Origin: Paracoccus sp. MKU1
GTDB lineage: Bacteria; Pseudomonadota; Alphaproteobacteria; Rhodobacterales; Rhodobacteraceae
Reading direction: 5' to 3'
Length of the DNA stretch: 64,000 bases
Assembly (NCBI RefSeq): GCF_001447385.1
Contig: NZ_LLWQ01000215.1
Span: 62,001 to 126,000, forward strand
Numbering within the stretch: the first letter of the stretch is position 1; each line of letters opens with the position of its first letter. The notes under the pieces were generated by a model. It was not told where the DNA came from. It saw only the letters and a list, made by a program, of their open reading frames with translations, and did no database searches. Shown here in pieces: positions 1-8,801 of the stretch. The position numbers and the translations under genes were made by a program.

Positions 1-1003
1 CCACCAGCAGCGCGGTCTGCGGGCCGAACAGATATTCGTAGGCGTGGCGGAACATGCCGATGGGCTCGACCGCGACGGCCGGCGCCATGCCGTCGCCGAT
101 GGCCAGCCATGCCAGAAAGCTGCCCATCAGGATCTTGAGCCCGCCGATCAGGATCCAGCCCGGCCCGGCCAGGATCAGCGCCCCCCACCAGCGCAGCCGG
201 TCGGTCGCGCGCGGCGACGGCAGGAAGCGCAGGTAATCGACCTGCTCGCCGATTTGCAGCGTCAGCGCGCAGAGCACCCCGATGGCCGAGCCCAGCGACA
301 GCAGCCCCAGCTCGGGGCCGGGCGCGGCCAGCCAGCGCCGCGCCGCATCCGGGTCGGTCCAGGCGATGGCGGCGAAGGGCAGCAGCGCCAGCACGATCCA
401 GGGCAGTTGCGTGACGCATTGAAAGCGCGAGATCGCGGTCATCCCGCGCGAGGCGAAGGGCAGGATCGCCAGCGTCGAGAGCAGGTATCCCAGCGGCAGC
501 GGCAGCCCGAAGCAGACCTTCAGGGCCTGCGCGATGATGACGCCCTCCAGCGCGAAGAAGATGATCGTATAGGTGGCGTAGATCAGCGAGGTGATGGACG
601 AGCCGATATAGCCGAAGCCCGCGCCGCGCGTCAGCAGGTCCATGTCCACATTCGCCCGGGCCACGTGATAGGCGATGGGCAGGCTGGTGACGAAGATGAA
701 GACCGAGGCGATCAGCACCGCGACCACCGTGGTCTGCACGCCCCAGGACAGCGTCAGCGCCGCGCCGATCGCCTCGAGCGCCAGGAACGAGATGCCGCCA
801 AGCGCGGTATGCGCGATGACCGAGGGCGTCCAGCGCCGGTGGCTGGCCGGCGCATAGCGCAGGGCGTAATCCTCGATGGTCTCGTCCGCGACCCAGGACT
901 GATAGCTGCGCGGCGCGGGCTCCAGCCCCGGAAAGCCGCCCCCGGTCCCCTCCATCGGACCGGGATCGCGGGCGGCGCGGTTCATGTTCATCGGGTCCCC
1001 CAT
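1..1003 (-). CDS. NCS1-family nucleobase/amide permease, 3' end missing
   Basis: Inner-membrane cation symporter of the nucleobase:cation symporter-1 type, cut by the left window edge so that only about 334 N-terminal residues are present. A Pro/Gly-rich cytoplasmic tail is followed by YALRYAPASHRRW, TALGGISFLALEAIG and a run of hydrophobic helices with DLLTRGAGFGYIG between two of them, the usual NCS1 layout. ATG at 1003 is the first start. ATG at 991 is also possible and has GGGGGA just upstream. It is divergent from fmdA and shares its control region, so it probably imports a nitrogen compound (nucleobase, hydantoin or amide type). The substrate cannot be read from the sequence. Confidence 0.75.
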   Translation of the reverse strand, partial: MGDPMNMNRAARDPGPMEGTGGGFPGLEPAPRSYQSWVADETIEDYALRYAPASHRRWTPSVIAHTALGGISFLALEAIGAALTLSWGVQTTVVAVLIASVFIFVTSLPIAYHVARANVDMDLLTRGAGFGYIGSSITSLIYATYTIIFFALEGVIIAQALKVCFGLPLPLGYLLSTLAILPFASRGMTAISRFQCVTQLPWIVLALLPFAAIAWTDPDAARRWLAAPGPELGLLSLGSAIGVLCALTLQIGEQVDYLRFLPSPRATDRLRWWGALILAGPGWILIGGLKILMGSFLAWLAIGDGMAPAVAVEPIGMFRHAYEYLFGPQTALLV

Positions 1004-1067
1004 CAGCCGGCGGTTTCCCGTCCCGGTCGGGGGCGGGGCGGAAAGGCCGTTCTCCTCCGGCCGACAG

Positions 1068-1147
1068 GTTACACGTTAATCGGCTTTCCCGCCGCAAATT
1101 ACACAAAATTACACAACCGCCGGCCCGGGCGCGAATTGCGGTTACAG
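1068..1147. promoter_or_regulatory. Phased TTACAC repeats between the permease and fmdA
   Basis: The divergent intergenic region carries TTACAC at 1069, 1099 and 1109. The last two lie in an exact 10-bp tandem repeat AAATTACACA (1096-1105 and 1106-1115), and a further TTACA lies at 1142. The copies are 30 and 10 bp apart, so all face one side of the helix. Direct repeats one turn apart are typical of OmpR-class response regulators. No such regulator is next to this locus, so the binding protein is unknown. Confidence 0.45.
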
Positions 1148-1217
1148 GGCGGGCGCAGGCTGGATCGGGGCGGACCGTCTCAGGATCGCGCGCCGGCCCC
1201 GGAACTGGGAGGAGAAC

Positions 1218-2444
1218 ATGTCGAAAACCGTATTCAAGGTCGATCTGAACAAGGCGCCCGAGGAGGCCGCGCAAAAGCCGCACAACCGCTGGCATCCCGA
1301 CATCCCGATGGTCGAGACCTTCAAGCCCGGCGAGGTGCTGCGCGTCGAATGCTACGACTGGACCGGCGGCCAGATCGGCAACAACGACAGCGCCAACGAC
1401 ATCCGCGACGTGGATTTGACGCGGGTGCATTACCTGTCCGGGCCCTTCGGCTTCGAGGGGGCCGAGCCGGGCGACCTGCTGGTGGTGGACATCCTCGACA
1501 TCGGCGCGCTCGAGGATTCGCGCTGGGGCTTCAACGGGCTCTTCGCCAAGGAGAATGGCGGCGGCTTCCTGACCGAGCATTACCCGCAGGCCACCAAGTC
1601 GATCTGGGATTTCGAGGGCATCTACACCACCTCGCGCCATATCCCCGGCGTGCGCTATCCCGGCCTGATCCATCCCGGCCTGATCGGCTGCCTGCCCGAC
1701 CACAAGCTGCTGGCCGAGGCGAACCGGCGCGAGGCGGCGCTGATCGCCACCGATCCGAACCGCGTCCCGCCGCTGGCAGCACCACCCCATGCCGCGACCG
1801 CGCTGATGGGGCAGATGACCGGCAGCGCCGCGCAAAGCGCCGCCGAGGAGGCCTGGCGCACCGTGCCCCCGCGCGAGCATGGCGGCAATTGCGACATCAA
1901 GAACCTGTCGCGCGGCTCCAAGGTCTATTTCCCCGTCTATGTGAAGGGCGGCGGGCTTTCGATGGGCGACATCCATTTCAGCCAGGGCGACGGCGAGATC
2001 ACCTTCTGCGGCGCCATCGAGATGGCCGGCTGGATCGAGATCAAGGTCGATATCATCAAGGGCGGCATGGCGAAATACGGCGTCATCAACCCGATCTTCC
2101 GGCCCTCGCCCATCGATCCGCATTTCGACGACTACCTGATCTTCGAGGGCATCTCGGTCGACGAGCACACGGGCGAGCAATATTACCTGGACGCCCATGT
2201 CGCCTATCGCCGGGCCTGCCTCAACGCCATCGAATATCTGAAGAAATTCGGCTATTCGGGCGAGCAGGCCTATATGATCCTGGGCACCGCCCCGGTCGAG
2301 GGCCGCATCGCCGGCATCGTGGACATTCCCAATGTCTGCGCCACCCTGGCGATCCCGACCGGCATCTTCGACTTCGACATCAGGCCGAATGGCGACGGGC
2401 CGAAACGCTCGGTCCCCGAGGTCTCGGTGGCGAAGACGAACTGA
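1218..2444 (+). CDS. fmdA: Formamidase FmdA
   Basis: Cytoplasmic amidohydrolase that cleaves formamide (and probably other short amides) to ammonia and the acid. At 408 residues it has the normal length of the FmdA/AmdA family. Recognisable family segments are RVECYDWTGGQIGNNDSA, VHYLSGPF, GFLTEHYPQATK and the C-terminal IPTGIFDFDI. The ATG at 1218 follows GGGAGGAG at ideal spacing. An AmiS/UreI-type channel and the small zinc protein FmdB lie directly downstream on the same strand, the usual partners in a formamide/short-amide nitrogen operon. Confidence 0.93.
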   Translation: MSKTVFKVDLNKAPEEAAQKPHNRWHPDIPMVETFKPGEVLRVECYDWTGGQIGNNDSANDIRDVDLTRVHYLSGPFGFEGAEPGDLLVVDILDIGALEDSRWGFNGLFAKENGGGFLTEHYPQATKSIWDFEGIYTTSRHIPGVRYPGLIHPGLIGCLPDHKLLAEANRREAALIATDPNRVPPLAAPPHAATALMGQMTGSAAQSAAEEAWRTVPPREHGGNCDIKNLSRGSKVYFPVYVKGGGLSMGDIHFSQGDGEITFCGAIEMAGWIEIKVDIIKGGMAKYGVINPIFRPSPIDPHFDDYLIFEGISVDEHTGEQYYLDAHVAYRRACLNAIEYLKKFGYSGEQAYMILGTAPVEGRIAGIVDIPNVCATLAIPTGIFDFDIRPNGDGPKRSVPEVSVAKTN

Positions 2445-2503
2445 CGGTTCCACGCGCCCGCGTCCCGGCAGTCCCGGGACGCGGCTCCACAGGAGGCAAG
2501 TCC

Positions 2504-3016
2504 ATGTTGCTCGGTTTTCTACTTTTCTATGTGGGCGCGGTGCTGTTTCTCAACGGGCTGTGGCTCTTGGGCCGGATCGAGGACCGCGAGATCGTGGTCA
2601 TCAACATCGTCTCGGGCCTGGTCGCCGCGGGCGTGGTGGTGCAGGGCGCCTTCGGGGCCGGGGCGGATGCGCAGACCGTGCGGGCGGCGGCGCTGACGCT
2701 GATGTTCAGCACCACCTATTTCTGGGTGGCCTATAACCGCGTCGTCGCGGTGGACGGGCGCGGGCTCGGCTGGTTCAGCCTGTTCGTGGCGATCAGCACG
2801 GTTCCGGTTTTCCTGCGCGGCATCGCCGCCGCCAGCTCGCCGACCGAGCTCTGGCTGGCCGGGAACTGGCTGGTCTGGGGGGTGCTGTGGTTCATGTATT
2901 TCCTGCTGCTGGCGCTGGGGCGCCCGATCCTGCGCCAGACCGCCTGGGTCACGCTGCTGGCCGGGATCGTGACCGGCTGGCTGCCGGGTTTCCTGCTGCT
3001 CGACGGCTTGATGTGA
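2504..3016 (+). CDS. AmiS/UreI-family urea or amide channel
   Basis: A 170-residue protein made almost entirely of six hydrophobic helices, as in the AmiS/UreI family of urea and short-amide channels. Family marks are the opening LLGFLLFYVGAVLFLNGL, the central FSTTYFWVAYNRV and the late GNWLVWGVLWFMYFLLLAL. The ATG follows AGGAGG by 7 nt. Its place between formamidase and FmdB suggests it lets formamide or urea in, or lets ammonia and product move down a gradient. The cytoplasmic histidines that gate Helicobacter UreI are not evident, so acid gating is not implied. Confidence 0.85.
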   Translation: MLLGFLLFYVGAVLFLNGLWLLGRIEDREIVVINIVSGLVAAGVVVQGAFGAGADAQTVRAAALTLMFSTTYFWVAYNRVVAVDGRGLGWFSLFVAISTVPVFLRGIAAASSPTELWLAGNWLVWGVLWFMYFLLLALGRPILRQTAWVTLLAGIVTGWLPGFLLLDGLM

Positions 3017-3028
3017 GGAGGATGCGCC

Positions 3029-3325
3029 ATGCCCGTCTATGATTTCAACTGTCCCGCGCACGGGGTCTTCAGCGACCGGCTCGGCTATGAGGCCAGCCGC
3101 GCCGGCGCCCGCTGTCCCCGCTGCGGCGCGCCGAGCCCGGTGCTGCCGGCCCTGCCGCAGGTCAGCACCCTGTCGAGCGCGCTGCGCAGGGCCGAAACCC
3201 GGGCCGAATCCAGCTCTGGCGCCCCGCGGGTGGTGAAGCGGGCGCATCTGCCCAGCTGCGGCTGCAACCTGTGCAGCAAGAAGCCCCCGGCCAGCTCGCG
3301 CCGGTGGATGCTGGGCCAGTGCTGA
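3029..3325 (+). CDS. fmdB: FmdB-family zinc-ribbon protein
   Basis: A 98-residue protein opening with the FmdB signature MPVYDFNC and a CPRCG knuckle (residues 34-38), forming a small zinc ribbon. A second Cys group (CGCNLC) and a terminal Cys lie near the C-terminus, which is unusual and could bind a second metal. FmdB proteins accompany amidases and formamidases and are thought to be regulators or chaperones; the molecular role is not established. It starts 12 nt after the channel gene, behind GAGGAGG, so it is the third gene of the operon. It converges with the ATPase, leaving 6 nt. Confidence 0.85.
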   Translation: MPVYDFNCPAHGVFSDRLGYEASRAGARCPRCGAPSPVLPALPQVSTLSSALRRAETRAESSSGAPRVVKRAHLPSCGCNLCSKKPPASSRRWMLGQC

Positions 3326-3331
3326 GCGGGG

Positions 3332-6031
3332 TCACAGCATCGCGCGGCGCGTCAGGGTCTTTTCGATCTCCAGGATGGTCATGGTCGCCACGCCGACCAG
3401 CACGATCACCAGCCCGTCGACGAAGGCGATCGGGGCGCTGTCGAACAGGTCGTGCATGAAGGGCGCATAGGTGAACAGGACCTGCGCCGCCACCACCACC
3501 GCGATCGCCCCCAGCACCGCCGGCGTGCCCATGGCGCCGATCAGGCTGAACGAGCTGCGATGCAGGTAGCGCACGTTGAACAGATAGAAGATCTCCATCA
3601 CCACCAGCATGTTGACCACCATGGTGCGGGCGCCCTCGACGGCATAGCCGCGGCTCAGCGCATAGGCGAAGATGCCGAAGACCCCCAGCATGAACAGCAC
3701 CGAGACGAAGCCGATGCGCCAGACCAGGAAACGCGACAGGATCGGCGCGTCGCGCGGGCGCGGCGGGCGTTTCATCACGTCGGGCTCGGGCGGCTCGAAG
3801 GCCAGGACCAACCCCAGGGTGACGGTCAGGATCATGTTGATCCACAGGATCTGCACCGGCGTCATCGGCAGGGTCACGCCAAGGATGATGGCCAGGATCA
3901 CGCAAAGCACCTCGCCGCCATTCGAGGGCAGCGTCCAGCCGATCACCTTGCGGATGTTGTCGTAGACGGTGCGCCCTTCATGCACGGCGGCGACGATCGA
4001 GGCGAAATTGTCGTCCAGCAGCACCATCTGCGCCGCCTCCTTGGCGGCCTCGGTGCCCTTGCGGCCCATGGCGACGCCGACATCGGCCTGCTTGACCGCC
4101 GGCGCATCGTTCACCCCGTCGCCGGTCATGGCGACGATATGGCCGTTTGCCTGCAAGGCATTGACGATGCGTAGCTTGTGCTCGGGGGTGGCGCGGGCGA
4201 AGACGCTGACCTCCTCGACCACCTGGCGCAGCTTTTCGTCCGGCATGCCGTCCAGCGCCGCGCCCTCCAGCACCTTCGGATCGTCGGCGATGTCGAGCTG
4301 GCGGGCGATGGCCGCCGCCGTGCCCTTGTGGTCGCCGGTGATCATCTTGATGCCGATCCCGGCCGAGCGGCATTCGGCCACCGCGGCGATGGCTTCGTCG
4401 CGCGGCGGGTCGATGAAGCCGGCAAGGCCCAGGAAGCTCAGCCCGCCCTCGACCATGTCGAAATCCAGCCGCTCGACCTCGGGGCCGGTGGTCATGCTGG
4501 CAAAGCCCAGCACACGCTCGCCCCCGGCGGCGCAGGCGTCGACGCATTCCTGCCAGTAGCCGGGGTCGAGGGGCAGGGTGGACCCGCCCGCCGCCTGGTC
4601 GGCGCACATGGCCAGCACCCGCTCGGGCGCGCCCTTGACGAAGATGCGCCTTTCGCCCTGCGGGGTTTCGTGCAGCGTCGCCATGAAACGGTGCTGTGCG
4701 TCGAAGGGGATCTCGTCGAGCCGGTTCCACAGCGCGCGCTCGGTCTCGGGGTGCAGGCCGGCCTTGGCGGCGGTGGCGACCAGCGCGCCCTCCATCGGAT
4801 CGCCCAGCACGGTCCAATGCCCCTCGGCTTCCACCAGCCGGGCGTCGCTGCACAGCAGCCCGGCGCGGATCAGCGCGTCGCGCTCGGCATCCGGCACGGG
4901 CTCGGCGCCGTCCGGGCCGGAGAAGCGCCCCTCGGGGGCATAACCAGTGCCGGAAACCGCGGTCACGCTGGCGGCGGTCACCAGATGGCGCACGGTCATT
5001 TCGTTGCGGGTCAGCGTGCCGGTCTTGTCCGAGCAGATCACCGAGGTGGCGCCCAGCGTCTCGACCGCGGGCAGGCGGCGCACCACGGCATTGCGCGCGG
5101 CCATGCGGCGCACGCCGATGGCAAGGGTGATGGTGATGACGGCGGGCAGCCCCTCGGGCACCACGCCGACCGCCAGCGCCACCACCACCATCAGCGCGTC
5201 GAGCGGGGCATAGCCCCGAAACAGCGTGGCAAAGGCGAAAAGCAGCGCCGCGGTGGCGATGGCGAACCAGGTGAAGCGGGTGCCGAAGGCGTTGATCTGG
5301 CGCAGCAGCGGCGTGGTCAGGCTTTGCACCGCCCCGATCATGCCCGAGATGCGGCCGATCTCGGTCCGCGGCCCGGTGGCCACCGCCACGCCGATGCCCT
5401 GGCCGGTGGTGACCAGCGTGCCGGAATGCAGGATCGGCGCGCGGTCGCCCAGCACGGCATCGGCTGCGACCGGGCTTTCGGTCTTTTCCGCCGGCACCGA
5501 TTCGCCGGTCAGGATCGCCTCGTCGGCGCTGAGCCCGCGCGCCCGCAGCAGGCGCAGGTCGGCGGGCACCTTGTCGCCGGCCTCGATCACCACGATGTCG
5601 CCGGGCACGATCTGGCGGGTGTCGAGCGTGTGCCGCTCGCCCTCGCGCACCACCACGGCATGGGGCGCGATCATGTCGCGGATGGCGTCCAGCGCGCGTT
5701 CGGCCTTGCCCTCCTGGATGAAGCCGACCACCGCATTGACCAGCACCACCACGACGATCACCGCGCCGTCGATGACATGCCCCAGCGCGATGGCCGCCAC
5801 CGCGGCCGAGAGCAGGAAATAGATCAGCGCATTGTTGAACTGCGCCAGGAAGCGCAGCACCGGATGGGTGCGGGCGGCGGGTGGCAGCTCGTTCGGGCCG
5901 AAGCGGTCCAGCCGCCGCGCGGCCTCGTCATGGCCGAGCCCGTCAAGGCTGGTCGCCAGCGCGGCACAGGTCTCCTCGCCGCTGCGGGCGTGCCATGCGA
6001 CCTCGTCCGGCGCGATCTCGGCGGGCTTCAT
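3332..6031 (-). CDS. P-type cation-transporting ATPase (type II, Ca2+/Mn2+-like)
   Basis: Inner-membrane pump of 899 residues that exports a cation at the cost of ATP. An N-terminal cation-ATPase domain is followed by two helices, an actuator domain with LTGES (174-178), the ion-site helix with VPEGLPA (about 291-297), and the phosphorylation motif DKTGTLT with Asp335. The P-domain motif TGDGVNDAP and six C-terminal helices complete it. PEGL and the hydrolase order are typical of type II pumps of Ca2+ or Mn2+ rather than CPx heavy-metal pumps. Transcribed after phaC with 75 nt between, probably from the same FNR-like promoter region. Such ATPase plus PHB synthase pairs occur in denitrifiers; the ion is not proven. 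Confidence 0.9.
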   Translation of the reverse strand: MKPAEIAPDEVAWHARSGEETCAALATSLDGLGHDEAARRLDRFGPNELPPAARTHPVLRFLAQFNNALIYFLLSAAVAAIALGHVIDGAVIVVVVLVNAVVGFIQEGKAERALDAIRDMIAPHAVVVREGERHTLDTRQIVPGDIVVIEAGDKVPADLRLLRARGLSADEAILTGESVPAEKTESPVAADAVLGDRAPILHSGTLVTTGQGIGVAVATGPRTEIGRISGMIGAVQSLTTPLLRQINAFGTRFTWFAIATAALLFAFATLFRGYAPLDALMVVVALAVGVVPEGLPAVITITLAIGVRRMAARNAVVRRLPAVETLGATSVICSDKTGTLTRNEMTVRHLVTAASVTAVSGTGYAPEGRFSGPDGAEPVPDAERDALIRAGLLCSDARLVEAEGHWTVLGDPMEGALVATAAKAGLHPETERALWNRLDEIPFDAQHRFMATLHETPQGERRIFVKGAPERVLAMCADQAAGGSTLPLDPGYWQECVDACAAGGERVLGFASMTTGPEVERLDFDMVEGGLSFLGLAGFIDPPRDEAIAAVAECRSAGIGIKMITGDHKGTAAAIARQLDIADDPKVLEGAALDGMPDEKLRQVVEEVSVFARATPEHKLRIVNALQANGHIVAMTGDGVNDAPAVKQADVGVAMGRKGTEAAKEAAQMVLLDDNFASIVAAVHEGRTVYDNIRKVIGWTLPSNGGEVLCVILAIILGVTLPMTPVQILWINMILTVTLGLVLAFEPPEPDVMKRPPRPRDAPILSRFLVWRIGFVSVLFMLGVFGIFAYALSRGYAVEGARTMVVNMLVVMEIFYLFNVRYLHRSSFSLIGAMGTPAVLGAIAVVVAAQVLFTYAPFMHDLFDSAPIAFVDGLVIVLVGVATMTILEIEKTLTRRAML

Positions 6032-6106
6032 CGGGCTCTCCTTCGGCAGTCACCTGTCATGTGTTTGGCGGCATTCGCCGGGCAGTTCAATGCGCGGGGC
6101 CTTGGC

Positions 6107-7909
6107 CTAGCGTTGCAGGACATAGCTGCCGGGCGCATCGGCCAGCGGCGCATGGCCGGCCCGGGGCGCGCCCATGGCCGGCGGGGCCGTGCGCTCGGCC
6201 GAGGAATGCGCGGCCAGCCATTCGGTCCATGCCTCCCACCACGATCCCGGCCGCGCCTCGGCGGTCTCGGCCCAGCTGTCGGGGCTGGGGCAGCGCCCGC
6301 CGGCCTCGCGCAGCGCGATGCGATAGCGCCGGCGCGGCCGGCCCGGCTCGCTGACGATGCCGGCATTGTGGCCGCCGCTGGTCAGCACGAAGGTCAGCTC
6401 GGTATTGCTGAGGTAGTGGATCTTGAAGACCGAGCGCCACGGCGCGACATGGTCGCGCTCGGTGCCGACGACGAACATCGGCACGCGGATGTTCTGGATC
6501 GCGGCGGGCCGGCCCTCGACCATGAAGCGCCCGGCGGCCAGTTCGTTGTCCAGGTAAAGCCGCTCCAGGTATTCGGCATGCATGCGATAGGGCATGCGCG
6601 TCGAATCGGCGTTCCAGGCCATCAGGTCGATCATCGGCTTGCGCTCGCCCATCAGGTAGTCATGCACCATGCGCGACCAGATCAGGTCGTTCGAGCGCAG
6701 CAGCTGGAAGGCCCCGGCCATCTGGTCGGCGGACAGGTAGCCGCGGTTCCACATCATGCTTTCCAGCAGGTTCACCTGGCTGTGGTCGATGAACAGCGCC
6801 AGCTCTCCCGGTTCGCTGAAATCGGTCTGCGCCGCCAGGAGGGTCATGCTGGCCAGCCGGTCGTCGTCGCCATGCGCCATGTCGGCGGCAGCGATCGACA
6901 GCAGTGTGCCGCCCAGGCAATAGCCCACGGCATGGACCTTGCGCTGCGGCAGGATGGCGCCGACCGCCTCCAATGCCGCCATCACCCCGCGCCGGCGATA
7001 GTCGTCCAGCGTCAGGTCGCGGTCCTCGGCCTGCGGGTTGCGCCAGGAGATGCAGAAGACCGTATGGCCCTGCGCCACCAGATGCCGGATCAGCGAGTTC
7101 TGCGGCGAGAGGTCCAGGATGTAATATTTCATGATCCAGGCCGGCACGATCAGGATCGGCTCGGCCATCACCGTCTCGGTGGCGGGGGCGTATTGGATCA
7201 GCTCGATCAGGTGGTTGCGGTAGACGACCTTGCCCGGCGTCACCGCCACGTCCTTGCCGACCACGAAATCCTCGGTCCCGACCGGGGGCTGGCCGGTCGC
7301 CTGGCGGATCAGGTCCTCGGTCCAGTTGCGCATCCCTTGCACCAGGTTCATGCCGCCGGTTTCCATGGTGCGGGCGATCACCTCGGGATTGGTGAAGGGC
7401 AGGTTCGAGGGCGAGAACATGTCCAGGATCTGCCGCGCGGTAAACGAGACGATCTCCTGGTGATGCGGGTTCACCCCCGGCACCTCATGCGTGGCGTTGT
7501 GCCACCATTGCTGCTGCAACAGGAAGGCCTGCGCCCAGATGCTGAAGGGCGGCTTCTTCCAGCCCTCGGCGGCAAAGCGATAATCGCCGGGCAGCGGGTC
7601 GATGCAGGCGGGCGCCTCGCGGTCCACGCAAAGCGCGGCCAGATGGCACAACAGCCGCGCCGCCTTGCGGTTGGCCTTGTCGATCAGCTCCATCCGCTTG
7701 CCCGGCGCGGCGGCCAGATGCATGGTCCAGTCCTGCAAGGCCAGCGTCAGCGCCGCCGGCGACAGCCCGCCGGTGAACTGGCCCAGCATGGCCTCGCGCA
7801 TGCGGTCGAAGGTGCGGAACGCCTCGCGCCCCAGGGGTTCGGGGCAGGGCACCGGCGGCAATTCGGCGGATGCGGCGACGGGCTTCGGCGCGCGGGTCGG
7901 GGTCTTCAT
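6107..7909 (-). CDS. phaC: Class I poly(3-hydroxyalkanoate) synthase PhaC
   Basis: Polymerises (R)-3-hydroxybutyryl-CoA into PHB at the granule surface. From the ATG at 7909, chosen for AAGGAGA 6 nt upstream, the protein has 600 residues, normal for class I. It carries the PhaC N-terminal domain (PSNLPFTNPEV) and an alpha/beta-hydrolase core with the synthase lipase box GYCLGG (nucleophile Cys331). The other triad members are Asp486 in GTERDHVAPW and His514 in SGGHNAG. The C-terminus (about residues 560-600) is Ala/Pro-rich and poorly conserved. No phaR, phasin or phaAB genes are adjacent, so this is a synthase outside a standard pha operon, paired instead with a cation ATPase. Confidence 0.93.
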   Translation of the reverse strand: MKTPTRAPKPVAASAELPPVPCPEPLGREAFRTFDRMREAMLGQFTGGLSPAALTLALQDWTMHLAAAPGKRMELIDKANRKAARLLCHLAALCVDREAPACIDPLPGDYRFAAEGWKKPPFSIWAQAFLLQQQWWHNATHEVPGVNPHHQEIVSFTARQILDMFSPSNLPFTNPEVIARTMETGGMNLVQGMRNWTEDLIRQATGQPPVGTEDFVVGKDVAVTPGKVVYRNHLIELIQYAPATETVMAEPILIVPAWIMKYYILDLSPQNSLIRHLVAQGHTVFCISWRNPQAEDRDLTLDDYRRRGVMAALEAVGAILPQRKVHAVGYCLGGTLLSIAAADMAHGDDDRLASMTLLAAQTDFSEPGELALFIDHSQVNLLESMMWNRGYLSADQMAGAFQLLRSNDLIWSRMVHDYLMGERKPMIDLMAWNADSTRMPYRMHAEYLERLYLDNELAAGRFMVEGRPAAIQNIRVPMFVVGTERDHVAPWRSVFKIHYLSNTELTFVLTSGGHNAGIVSEPGRPRRRYRIALREAGGRCPSPDSWAETAEARPGSWWEAWTEWLAAHSSAERTAPPAMGAPRAGHAPLADAPGSYVLQR

Positions 7910-8040
7910 CGGCGTCTCCTTGGCGGGCTCTCGGCACAGGGGAACCGGGCATCGGGGCATGGCGATCCCGCGCGGGAATCCCGGCATGGCGGCGCGAGCG
8001 CCTTGCGCGCCACCCTGCGGATATCGATCCCCGCTGACGT

Positions 8041-8054
8041 TGATTCAAGTCAAG
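8041..8054 (-). promoter_or_regulatory. FNR/CRP-family box upstream of phaC
   Basis: TTGATTCAAGTCAA matches the FNR consensus TTGAT-N4-ATCAA except for one base (G for A in the right arm). It lies about 130 nt upstream of the phaC start. FnrP or NNR of Paracoccus accept such variants. It supports low-oxygen control of phaC and the ATPase, but I could not find a -10 element at the ideal class II distance. Confidence 0.5.
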
Positions 8055-8064
8055 ATGCAGCGCC

Positions 8065-8098
8065 TTTCCCGGTCTTATCCGCCGCTTGCCGGGAAAGA
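8065..8098 (-). terminator. Hairpin after the cyo-SURF1 operon
   Basis: A 9-bp inverted repeat, CTTTCCCGG (8065-8073) and CCGGGAAAG (8090-8098), with a 16-nt loop starts 11 nt past the SURF1 stop codon on the minus strand. There is no U-tract, so an intrinsic terminator is only plausible. Confidence 0.35.
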
Positions 8099-8108
8099 CC
8101 GCGTATTT

Positions 8109-8801
8109 TCAGGCGCGCGCGCCCCGGCGCCAGGCCCAGAAAAGCCAGCCCGCCCAAAGCGCCGCCAGCGAGAACCAGGTCACCGCATAGCCCAGATGGC
8201 TGTTGCGGAACCGGACCACGGTCAGCCCGCCGATGGGCTGGGCCCCGTCGCCGCGGGCATCGGCGTCGAGGAACCAGGGCGCCACCGGGCCCAGGCCCTG
8301 CGCGGCGGCGATGGCGGCCGTGTCGCGGGAATACCAGCGCCCGGCCCCGGGGTCGTTGCCGCGCAGGAAGGCGCCGCCGGGCTGGCTCATGCGCAGAAGG
8401 CCCGTCACCGTCACCTCGCCGCCGGGCAGGGCACGGTCGTCGCGCGCGGTATCCGCGACGAAGCCGCGATTGACCAGCACGGTCCAGCCCTGCGCGGTCT
8501 GCATCGGCGTCATCACCCAGAAACCCGGGCCGCGTTCCGTCACCGCCTTGACCAGCGTGTCGCTGTCCGCGCGATAGGTTCCCGTCACCGCGATGCGGCG
8601 ATATTCCGCGTCGCGCGCGTCCATCCCGGCCCATTCGGCAGGTCCGGGGGCGGGTGCGGGCGGCTCGGCCAGACGCGCCTCGACCCGGGCGATCAGGTCG
8701 GTCTTCCAGGCCAGCCGCTGCACCTGCCAGACCCCCAGCGCCATCAGCGCCAGGAACACCGCCAGCGCCCCGGCCGGCGCTGCCAGCCGGCGCAGGGTCA
8801 C
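8109..8801 (-). CDS. SURF1-family oxidase assembly protein
   Basis: Membrane protein of 230 residues needed for haem insertion or assembly of haem-copper oxidases. It has one helix near each end (about 12-28 and 205-222) enclosing a periplasmic domain, with the SURF1 hallmarks ALGVWQVQRLAWK near the start, GPGFWVMTPMQ in the middle and NSHLGYAVTWFSLA before the last helix. It begins with GTG at 8801, overlapping the cyoD stop codon as GTGA, so it is translationally coupled as the fifth gene of the quinol oxidase operon. It is therefore likely dedicated to this oxidase rather than to an aa3 cytochrome c oxidase. Confidence 0.88.
   Translation of the reverse strand: MTLRRLAAPAGALAVFLALMALGVWQVQRLAWKTDLIARVEARLAEPPAPAPGPAEWAGMDARDAEYRRIAVTGTYRADSDTLVKAVTERGPGFWVMTPMQTAQGWTVLVNRGFVADTARDDRALPGGEVTVTGLLRMSQPGGAFLRGNDPGAGRWYSRDTAAIAAAQGLGPVAPWFLDADARGDGAQPIGGLTVVRFRNSHLGYAVTWFSLAALWAGWLFWAWRRGARA

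Noticed and set aside
44..3016. A 990-codon open frame spanning the permease and formamidase on the plus strand
   Set aside because: Only its last 170 codons are real (the AmiS/UreI gene). The rest is Arg/Gln/Pro-rich antisense or out-of-frame sequence over clear genes, a common effect of high GC.
4178..8473. A 1431-codon open frame opposite the ATPase and PHB synthase
   Set aside because: Low-complexity His/Gly/Arg/Gln composition and no domain. It is the antisense of two well-supported genes.
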